In this document: positions 42,345 through 49,135 of the stretch, one piece after another | Layout: the number at the start of each line of letters is the position of its first letter | How positions within the stretch are numbered: position 1 is the first letter of the stretch | Origin: Myxococcales bacterium | GTDB taxonomy: Bacteria; Myxococcota_A; Polyangia; Polyangiales; Ga0077539 | NCBI GenBank assembly: GCA_013298625.1 | Contig: JAAFIF010000027.1 | Span: 28,037-92,036, forward strand | DNA: 64,000 nt | Direction: 5' to 3' | The notes under the pieces: generated by a model | The model's input: the letters and a program-made list of their open reading frames with translations, nothing else | What the model was told of the DNA's origin: nothing | Databases searched by the model: none | Made by a program: the position numbers and the translations under genes

Positions 42345-42802
42345 AGCGACCCCTCGTCGAACGTCGCGCCCAAGCACGCCTTCAACAGCTCGATCGGGAC
42401 GCGCCTCACCGCCCCCTCGAGCGTCGTGCACGGGCTGATCGTGTAGCCCTCGGTCAGCAGCGCTCCGTCCCGCCGCACGTGGTACTCGAAGCGCAGATAC
42501 GCGCGCGAGCCGTGCGCGACCCACGTGTCGATCTCGAGCACTTCGTCGAAGCGCGCCGGCGAGCGATACTTCACCCAGTTTTCGGCCACGGGAAGCCCGA
42601 GGCTCTCGCGCTTGACCCACGCCGCGTAGTCGAAGCCGTTGTTGCGCATGAACTCGATGCGCGCGACCTCGAAGTACCGCAGGTACGTGCTGTGATGAAC
42701 CACCTGCGCCGCGTCGGTGTCGACGTAGGCGACGCGCTGGCGGTGGACGTACAGCGGGCGTCCGTCGATCGGCGCGTGCAGCTTGTGCGAGTGAAGGTTC
42801 AC
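42341..42802 (-). CDS. Hotdog-fold acyl thioesterase (YbgC/4HBT type)
   Basis: 153 residues from a GTG at 42802. The N-terminal VAYVDTDAAQVVHHSTYLRYFEVAR (about 24-48) contains the Asp and His-His-x-x-Tyr of 4-hydroxybenzoyl-CoA-thioesterase-type hotdog enzymes, followed by the central hotdog helix and the usual strands ending LEGAVRRVP. Likely hydrolyses acyl-CoA or acyl-ACP thioesters; the two neighbouring acyl carrier proteins are candidate substrates. Coupled downstream to the lipoate-ligase-like gene (GTGA). Confidence 0.88.
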   Translation of the reverse strand: MNLHSHKLHAPIDGRPLYVHRQRVAYVDTDAAQVVHHSTYLRYFEVARIEFMRNNGFDYAAWVKRESLGLPVAENWVKYRSPARFDEVLEIDTWVAHGSRAYLRFEYHVRRDGALLTEGYTISPCTTLEGAVRRVPIELLKACLGATFDEGSL

Positions 42803-42842
42803 GGTGCCTGCGCTGCCTTGCCGATCGCTCGCGCGGCGACGG

Positions 42843-43079
42843 TCAGCCGAGCTTCTTTGCGACGAGCGCCGCGGCCTTGTCGAGCGTGGCGACCTCGTTG
42901 AGCTCGCTCTCTTCGATCTTGATCGCGTACTTCTTCTCGATCGCGGTCACGATCTCGAGGGCCATCATCGAGTCGACGCCGAGGTCCTTGAGGGACTTGT
43001 TCGACGGGATCTCGTCGATCTCGGTGATCTCCGTGAAGATCGCGCGCAGCTCGCCGAGGAGCTTTTCGGTGTCAGCCAT
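42843..43079 (-). CDS. Acyl carrier protein
   Basis: 78-residue carrier protein. Phosphopantetheine Ser lies in GVDSMMALE (Ser at 37), inside the usual four-helix acyl-carrier sequence (IDEIPSNKSLKDLGVDS, EKKYAIKIEE). Second of two ACP genes in this operon; only about 20 bp separate it from the first. Not the housekeeping-type sequence (usually DSLDTVELVM), so probably a specialised carrier. Confidence 0.93.
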   Translation of the reverse strand: MADTEKLLGELRAIFTEITEIDEIPSNKSLKDLGVDSMMALEIVTAIEKKYAIKIEESELNEVATLDKAAALVAKKLG

Positions 43080-43100
43080 GACTGCGGTGCCCTTTCGCGC

Positions 43101-43343
43101 TCAGGTGAGGCGGCGGTTGATCAGCCCGACGAGGTCGGCGACGGTCTGGATGCCGACGAGCTGGTCGTCCGGAATCTGAACCTTGAACTCGCGCTCCATG
43201 GCTCCGACGATCTCGAGGACCTGCAACGAATCGAGGCCGAGGTCCGAGATCACGGTGCTTCCCTCGAGCTTGGGCAGGTCGCGCTCGCACACTTCGGAAG
43301 CGATCTTGTGAAACGTTGAAATCAACTGCTCGTTCGTCGCCAT
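43101..43343 (-). CDS. Acyl carrier protein
   Basis: 80 residues from the ATG at 43343 (39 codons upstream in frame are non-coding in character). Phosphopantetheine Ser in GLDSLQVLE (Ser at about 40). Helix II is followed by the acidic EREFKVQIPDDQLV as in type II fatty-acid or polyketide ACPs. First gene of the minus-strand operon, 202 bp from the divergent ketosynthase gene. Confidence 0.92.
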   Translation of the reverse strand: MATNEQLISTFHKIASEVCERDLPKLEGSTVISDLGLDSLQVLEIVGAMEREFKVQIPDDQLVGIQTVADLVGLINRRLT

Positions 43344-43545
43344 CGCGCTCTCTCTCTTCTCGGATCCAGAAACTGCGTGTCGGTACCGTGCGCGTCCGCA
43401 GAGTGTCAAGGAGCGCGTCACGAAGCGCGGGGGTGCGAAGCCGAGTGCGCACCGCGACACGCGTTTCGCATTGGAATTTATGGCACTTTCGTGAACTCGC
43501 CGCGTTGCATCAATGGCCGAGGGACTGCACCATCCGGGCTGTCAT

Positions 43546-44787
43546 ATGGGCAGTCGTGTGTTCGTGACAGGCGCGGGGGTCGTGAGCTCGCTCGGCTACG
43601 GGCGAGAGGCGTTTCAGCGCGCGCTCGTCGAAGGTCGCTCGGGCGTGACGAAGGTCTCGGGCTTCGATACCAGCGCGATCGGCCGCGATTTCGCCGCTGA
43701 AGTGAAGGACTTTCGCGCGCGCGACTGGCTCACCGCCGCAGAGGCGCGGCGCACCGGGCGCTGCTCGGCGTTCTGCATCGCCGGCGCGCGCATGGCGCTC
43801 GAAGACGCGAAGCTCGCGCAGGACGCGATCCAAGGAGAGCGCACCGCGGTCGTGCTCGGCACCACCATGGGCGAGGTCGCGCTCATCGAGAAGCTCGACC
43901 GCGCGTGGGTCGCCTCGGGCCCCAACGGCGTCAGCGACGTCGAGGTCTCCCGCTACGGAACGACCCTCCTGCCCATCCACGTCGCCCGCGCCGTCGGCGC
44001 CCGCGGCATGGTCCTCACGCTCCCGGCCGCATGCGCTGCAGGCAACTACGCGATCGGCTTCGGCGCCGACCTCATCCGCCGCGGACGCGCAGACGTGGTG
44101 ATCACCGGCGCGTCCGAGATCATCGGGCAGGTGCAGTTCTCGGGCTTCGTGCGCCTCGGCGCCGTCGCGCCCGATCGTTGTCAGCCCTTCGACCTCGAGC
44201 GCCAGGGGCTCATCGTCGGCGAGGGCGCTGCGATCTTCGTGCTCGAGAGCGAAGCGCACGCGATCCGTCGCGGCGCAACGCCGCTGGCCGAAGTGGGCGG
44301 CTGGGGCATCGCCTGCGACGCGTTTCACATCACGCGTCCGCACCCCGACGGCGAAGGCACGCTGCACGCGCTGCGCAAGGCCATCGCCGACTCGGGCTTC
44401 AACGCCGACGACGTGGACTTCATCAACGCGCACGGCACCGCCACCAAGGCCAACGACGCCGTCGAAGCGCGCTGCCTCAACGAAGTGTTCGGCTCGCGTC
44501 GCGTCCCTGTGAGCTCGATCAAGAGCATGATCGGCCACTGCATGGGCGCCGCCAGCGCGCTCGAAGCTGCATCGTGCATCGAGACCGTCCGCGAGGGCTG
44601 GTACCCGCCGACGATGAACTACACGCAGCGCGACCCCGAGTGCGACCTCGCGGTGGTCGCCAACGAAGCGCGCCGCGGCGCCAGCTCGGTCGTGCTCAAC
44701 AACTCGCTCGCGTTCGGCGGGTACGACGCGGCCGTGATCTTCGCGCGGCCTGAAAAAATCCCCGCAGACGCGCCGTGCCTCCGCTGA
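43546..44787 (+). CDS. Beta-ketoacyl-ACP synthase (FabF-like)
   Basis: Condensing enzyme that extends an acyl chain by decarboxylating malonyl-ACP. 413 residues from the ATG at 43546, which gives the family N-terminus RVFVTGAGVVS; an in-frame ATG at 43513 is possible. Cys-His-His triad: C163 in PAACAAGN, H296 in NAHGTATKAND, H331 in SMIGHCMGAA, with K326; the C-terminal NNSLAFGGYDAA loop is present. More divergent than housekeeping FabF and paired with a triad-deficient partner 25 bp downstream, an arrangement like the KS-alpha/KS-beta pairs of type II polyketide systems. Confidence 0.92.
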   Translation: MGSRVFVTGAGVVSSLGYGREAFQRALVEGRSGVTKVSGFDTSAIGRDFAAEVKDFRARDWLTAAEARRTGRCSAFCIAGARMALEDAKLAQDAIQGERTAVVLGTTMGEVALIEKLDRAWVASGPNGVSDVEVSRYGTTLLPIHVARAVGARGMVLTLPAACAAGNYAIGFGADLIRRGRADVVITGASEIIGQVQFSGFVRLGAVAPDRCQPFDLERQGLIVGEGAAIFVLESEAHAIRRGATPLAEVGGWGIACDAFHITRPHPDGEGTLHALRKAIADSGFNADDVDFINAHGTATKANDAVEARCLNEVFGSRRVPVSSIKSMIGHCMGAASALEAASCIETVREGWYPPTMNYTQRDPECDLAVVANEARRGASSVVLNNSLAFGGYDAAVIFARPEKIPADAPCLR

Positions 44788-44812
44788 GCGCGCGCTTCAC
44801 GAAAGGTCGACC

Positions 44813-46009
44813 ATGACTCCGTTGGTGATCACTGGCCTGGGCGCGGTCGCGCAAGGGCTCGTCGGCCGCGCTGCTTTCGAAGGCGCGACGCGCGAGCGCG
44901 AAGTAGGGCAGTTTCGCGCCCCGACGCTCTTCGACGAGAGCAAGTGGCCCGGCGCCCGCGTGCTCGAAGCGACGGACTTCGACCCCGCGCCCGTCCTCGG
45001 CGACAAGGGCCTGCGCAACCTCGACCGGCTCACGCGGTTCTTTCTCGTCGCCGCGCGCAACGCCCTCGAAGACGCCGGCCTCAAGCGCGAAGGCAAATGG
45101 ACCGAAGGCGCCGACGGGCGCCGCGCCGGTGTGTGCGCTTCGACCGCGTACGGCTCGCTCGAGTCCATGGTCGAGCTGCACCGCGTCGCGCTGCTCGAGA
45201 GCCCGCGGTACCTCAACCCGGCGAAGTTTCCCAACACCGTGATCAACGCGGCGCTCGGGTACGTCTCGATTTGGGAGGACCTCCGCGCGGTCAACGCCAC
45301 CGTGTGCAACGGAAACTGCGGCGCCCTCGACTCGGTCCTCGTCGCCGAGACCTTTCTCTCGACCGACCGCGCCGACGTGATCGTCATCGGCGGCGCAGAG
45401 GCCATGCACGAGGCGCTCTACCTGGCGTTCGAGCGGCTCGAAGCGATGGCCACCGAAGGGCAGCCCTTCGCGCCCGGTGACCCTGATCGATCCCGTGGAA
45501 TGCGCCTCGGCGAAGGCGCCGTCCTGCTGACGGTCGAGCGCGAAGAGTCCGCCCGTGCCCGCGGCGCCTCGTGCAACGTTCGCATCACGGGCTTCGGGAC
45601 CTCGTTCGAGCCGCCGCCGAGCGAGGTGATGATCATCAACCTCTCGGCCGAGGCCATCGAGCGCGCGGTGCGCCTCGCCCTCGCAGACGCCAACCTCTCT
45701 GCGAACGACATCGACGCCGTCGTCTCGGCGTCCAACGGCTACGCTGCGTACGACCGCGCCGAGCAGAGCGCGCTCGCCAAGATCTTCGACGCTCCGAGGC
45801 CCCGCGCCCTCGCCAAGCGCGCCTTCGGCGAGACCCTCGGCGCGGGAGGCGCGTTCGCGCTCGGGACCGCGTACGTCGCGCTCGACAAGCAGATCGCCCC
45901 GGCAGCGCACGACAGCGCCGCCTGGCCCACGGACGCGAAGCGCTTGCTCGTGCTCTCGACGGGCTTCTACGGCAACGCCACCGCGGTCGTCGTCGAGCGC
46001 GCGCGCTGA
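44813..46009 (+). CDS. Ketosynthase-like protein lacking the catalytic histidines (KS-beta/CLF-like)
   Basis: 398 residues with thiolase-fold ketosynthase layout (LVITGLGAVAQG at the N-terminus, VIVIGGAEAMHEALYLAF, LSTGFYGNATAVV at the C-terminus). The nucleophile region reads NATVCNGNCGAL (161-172), so the expected Cys is either C169 with a one-residue shift or replaced by N168. The first His motif is ASNGYAAY in place of NAHGTAT, and the second is AFGETLGAGG (E339) in place of xxGHxxGAAG. Loss of both His suggests a non-condensing partner, such as a chain-length factor. A GAAAGG lies about 9 nt before the ATG. Follows the active KS gene at 25 bp. Confidence 0.85.
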   Translation: MTPLVITGLGAVAQGLVGRAAFEGATREREVGQFRAPTLFDESKWPGARVLEATDFDPAPVLGDKGLRNLDRLTRFFLVAARNALEDAGLKREGKWTEGADGRRAGVCASTAYGSLESMVELHRVALLESPRYLNPAKFPNTVINAALGYVSIWEDLRAVNATVCNGNCGALDSVLVAETFLSTDRADVIVIGGAEAMHEALYLAFERLEAMATEGQPFAPGDPDRSRGMRLGEGAVLLTVEREESARARGASCNVRITGFGTSFEPPPSEVMIINLSAEAIERAVRLALADANLSANDIDAVVSASNGYAAYDRAEQSALAKIFDAPRPRALAKRAFGETLGAGGAFALGTAYVALDKQIAPAAHDSAAWPTDAKRLLVLSTGFYGNATAVVVERAR

Positions 46010-46013
46010 GCGC

Positions 46014-47732
46014 TCATCGGTACGCGCCGCGCTCGCGCTCGTGAAGCTCGACCATCGCTTGCACGAGCGCGAGCGCCGTCTGCTCGACCTCCGCCGCTGG
46101 GCGCACGTTCGGCAGAGACAGCGCCGCGGCGCCGTCTTCGAGCGCCAGTCGATTGATGTATCGGGCCTGCAGCTGCGCCGCCATCGCGTCGTCGATCGTC
46201 GGTCCCTGCGCTCGCACGACGGTCGCTGTGGGGAGCTCGCCGTCGAACTCGTACTCGATCGTCACGACGAGGCCGCGCACAGACCAGCGCTCGATCCCGA
46301 GGTCTCCTGGCCGCAGCCTCGCGCCGCGCTCCGCCGCGAACGCTCGCTGCTGCGCTGCGATCGCTTCGAACCGCGCGGGCGGATGCACTCTCTCTTCGAA
46401 GCGCGAGAGCTCATCGACGACGTCGTCGAGCGCGTCGAAGCGCTGCGCGACCGCCGAGAGCGCCATGGACTGCGCCGAGCACCAGAGCACCAGCCGCTCG
46501 TCGTCCATCGCAGCGTCGTCGAAGAGCGCGATGGCTCGCTGTAGCCGGGCGGTAAACGCGTCTCTGCACTGGCTCGGCTCGCGGAGCGCGCAGCGAAATT
46601 TGCGGACAAACGCCGCTTCGAACAGCTCTTCACCCTTCGCGCGATGCAGCCAGTGGCGGCCGTCGAGCGTCAACGCCAGGCCCAGCGACGGGTAGCGCAG
46701 CTCGATCGCCGTCGCCTCGCCGAGCGCTTCGTGCGCGCGCTGCTCGATGCTCACGTCGAGGCCGCCCTGCGAGAAGCGCGCGCGCTGCGCCGCTCGGTCG
46801 ACCTGCGCTCCTTGCGGGTCTCGACGGGTCGCTTCGAGCGCGATGCGCTTCCAAACCGCTGCGAGCCGCTCGCTGCCGATCACGTCCATCGCTCGCGCGA
46901 GCGATGGCGGGTCGTTGCGCGTGACGATCGGACACGCAATCTCTCGCGCCCACGCGTCGCCTTCTTCGGGCAGCACCCTCAGGACCAGCTTGTGATGGAG
47001 CTGCGTCGAGGCCTCTTCGAACGACCGCTGCACGCCCTCGGGCACGCGCAGCTCGCGCGAGATCGTCGCGCCGTCTTCGAGCCGCCCTCGATGCAGGCAC
47101 CAGTGCTGCAGCTCTGTGACGATCGGCTGCTCGGCCCGGGCGCTGTGCTCCTCGCTGACGAGCTGCAAATCCACTTGCAGAACGTGGTTCGTGCCGAGCT
47201 GCGACACCGCGAACCGCAGCTCGAACAGCTCACCTGCGGCGAGCGTGCTCGGCGCGAGCGCGCACTCGATCAGCGGCGCGCCGTCCTTTGCGGCGAAGGC
47301 GACGTACTTGGGTTCGCTGAGCGGCTCGGTGTCGAGCGGCGCGAGGACCGTCAGGGGCACCGATTCGCGCACGTCGACGTCCCAGTCGACCGAGACGTGG
47401 ACGCCGAGCTCCCACTCGACCACCGTACGCGCGCTGCGAAAGCTGGGCGGCGCGTCCGGCGGGAGCTCGCACTCGAGCGTGAACGTCGAGCGGCCCTTGT
47501 ACAGGATGTCGCACGCGAACGACCGCTCTGCGGAGAAGTGAACGAGCTTGGGGCCGATGAGCTTGCTCGCGAACTGGTCCGCGCGGCGCTCGGTCGCTGC
47601 GAGGCGGAGGTTGAGCTGGTCGGCGTTGAGGTCGGAGAGGCACTCGACGGTCACGACCACCGAGAGGGGCTGACCGATCCTCGGCTCGGTGGGGATCGTG
47701 CGCACGTGAAACAGCGGCCGCTGCGCGAGCAT
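46014..47732 (-). CDS. Hypothetical protein with arrestin-like N-terminal beta domain
   Basis: 572 residues with no signal or membrane helix. The first 250 residues are a beta-sandwich of the general arrestin/SpoOM type (GRSTFTLECELPPDAPPSF, VVEWELGVHVSVDWDVDVRE is two strands of such a fold, then a second lobe from about 145). The remainder is alpha/beta with no recognised domain. An arrestin-like role as an adaptor or sorting protein is only an inference from the strand pattern. A TAGGCT hexamer sits exactly 6 nt before the ATG. It converges on the KS-beta-like gene with 4 bp between stops. Confidence 0.7.
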   Translation of the reverse strand: MLAQRPLFHVRTIPTEPRIGQPLSVVVTVECLSDLNADQLNLRLAATERRADQFASKLIGPKLVHFSAERSFACDILYKGRSTFTLECELPPDAPPSFRSARTVVEWELGVHVSVDWDVDVRESVPLTVLAPLDTEPLSEPKYVAFAAKDGAPLIECALAPSTLAAGELFELRFAVSQLGTNHVLQVDLQLVSEEHSARAEQPIVTELQHWCLHRGRLEDGATISRELRVPEGVQRSFEEASTQLHHKLVLRVLPEEGDAWAREIACPIVTRNDPPSLARAMDVIGSERLAAVWKRIALEATRRDPQGAQVDRAAQRARFSQGGLDVSIEQRAHEALGEATAIELRYPSLGLALTLDGRHWLHRAKGEELFEAAFVRKFRCALREPSQCRDAFTARLQRAIALFDDAAMDDERLVLWCSAQSMALSAVAQRFDALDDVVDELSRFEERVHPPARFEAIAAQQRAFAAERGARLRPGDLGIERWSVRGLVVTIEYEFDGELPTATVVRAQGPTIDDAMAAQLQARYINRLALEDGAAALSLPNVRPAAEVEQTALALVQAMVELHERERGAYR

Positions 47733-47738
47733 CGCGCG

Positions 47739-47744
47739 AGCCTA
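47739..47744 (-). promoter_or_regulatory. -10 element TAGGCT
   Basis: TAGGCT-CGCGCG-ATG on the minus strand before the gene starting at 47732; the 6-nt spacer implies a leaderless mRNA. Confidence 0.45.
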
Positions 47745-47800
47745 CCTTCCCACCCGAGCATGGCGCGAGCGTGCTGCCCGTCGCGGCGAGCGCAGAGGTC

Positions 47801-49006
47801 TCAGGGCGCGGCGCGCTGCGCGACCGAACGCGGGACGAGCATCCAGTACCGTCCGCTCTGGCGCATGCGACCAGCGCGATCGTAGGCGTCGGGGCCCGGC
47901 CCCCAGAACAAATCGCCGCGAATCGCCCCGCGGATCGCTCCTCCCGTGTCTTGCGCGACGACGAGCCTTCGGATGGGACCCACCCCTTCGAGCGCGGCCA
48001 CGTCGAGGTACAGCGGAACGCCCAGCGCCACGAACTGCGGGTCCACCGCCATGCTGCGCCCAGGGGTGAGCACGACGCCTTCGGCTCCGTGCGAGCCGCC
48101 GTCGTTGCTCTCTCGAAAGAACACGTACGAAGGGTTGTTGTTCATCACCGACTGCGCTTCGCGCGGGTGCGCGAGGAGCCACGCGCGGATGCTCTGCAGC
48201 GAGACCGCGCTGCGCTCGATGGCGCCGCGGTCGATGAGCACTCGGCCGAGCGCGACGTAAGGGTGTCCGTTGCTGGCCGAGTAGTTGAGTTGAATCGTGG
48301 TGCCGTCCTCGAGGACGACCCTGCCGCTGCCCTGGATCTCGAGGAAGAACGCGTCCACCGCGTCGTCGACCCACACGATGGGTCGCGCGGTTCGGCGCAG
48401 CGCGCCCGCGGCGATCTGCGCGCGGGTCCAGTACCGTCGGCGTCGACCGCGCACGATGCGATGTCCGTCCGCGAGGTCCCGAGGCCGCTCGTAGAGGGGG
48501 ACCGTGAAGCGCCCGTGCCGCCGCCGCGCGCCGCGCAGCTCGGGCTCGTAGTAGCCCGTGAAGAGCCCGGTGGATCCTCCCTCGAAGGTGACCAGCGATG
48601 GGGTGAAGCGCTCTTCGAAGTAGCGTCGAACGCTCGCGTGGTCGGCGTCTGCACTCGGGAGCGCGTCGCACGTCGCGCGCCAGTCGGCCACGGTTCCGAG
48701 CGGGCGGGCGCGGCCGACGGGGCGATCGCTCGGGGCGCGCGCGAGGCGGTCGCAGGTGCGTCGCCAGGCGGGAAGCACTTCGGCCATCGTGTCGTCGCTC
48801 CAGCCGGGCAAGTCCGCGAACGGCGAGGGAGGAGGCGCTGGAGTCGTCACGGCGGGCTGCGTCGGCGCCGCGATCGTCGCCGCGCGCGGGACGCTCGAAA
48901 CACTCGCGCGCGCGACCGCTGGGCGTACGCGCGTCGTCGCGCATCCCGCGACCAGGCCGCACATCAACACCGCAAGGGTCGCTCTTCGCTGATCCCGCCG
49001 ACGCAT
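47801..49006 (-). CDS. mltA: Membrane-bound lytic murein transglycosylase A
   Basis: 401-residue outer-membrane lipoprotein (lipobox VAGC, Cys at 22) that cleaves peptidoglycan between MurNAc and GlcNAc, forming 1,6-anhydro ends. After a Pro/Thr linker come the MltA domain (FTGYYEPELRG near 145-155, RPIVWVDD, FFLEIQGSGRV, YVALGRVLIDRG) and the C-terminal 3D domain with the catalytic Asp in VAQDTGGAIRG and DLFWGPG. Length and order match MltA. A TACTTT hexamer lies exactly 6 nt before the ATG. Confidence 0.93.
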   Translation of the reverse strand: MRRRDQRRATLAVLMCGLVAGCATTRVRPAVARASVSSVPRAATIAAPTQPAVTTPAPPPSPFADLPGWSDDTMAEVLPAWRRTCDRLARAPSDRPVGRARPLGTVADWRATCDALPSADADHASVRRYFEERFTPSLVTFEGGSTGLFTGYYEPELRGARRRHGRFTVPLYERPRDLADGHRIVRGRRRRYWTRAQIAAGALRRTARPIVWVDDAVDAFFLEIQGSGRVVLEDGTTIQLNYSASNGHPYVALGRVLIDRGAIERSAVSLQSIRAWLLAHPREAQSVMNNNPSYVFFRESNDGGSHGAEGVVLTPGRSMAVDPQFVALGVPLYLDVAALEGVGPIRRLVVAQDTGGAIRGAIRGDLFWGPGPDAYDRAGRMRQSGRYWMLVPRSVAQRAAP

Positions 49007-49012
49007 CGCGCG

Positions 49013-49018
49013 AAAGTA
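49013..49018 (-). promoter_or_regulatory. -10 element TACTTT of mltA
   Basis: TACTTT-CGCGCG-ATG on the minus strand, the same geometry and even the same spacer sequence as the element at 47739-47744. Confidence 0.5.
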
Positions 49019-49135
49019 GTCGAACTCGCGCCCGACGAGCGAGCCCTTCAGCCCACACTCTGCCCAGCGACCCCCTCGGAACTTGCTACAACACCCCTCT
49101 CCCTCGCGCGTCGAGCGCGCGGGCGATGAGCATCA

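Noticed and set aside
43480..43512. Sigma-54-like TGGCAC before the ketosynthase gene
   Set aside because: The TGC needed at the -12 position is absent.
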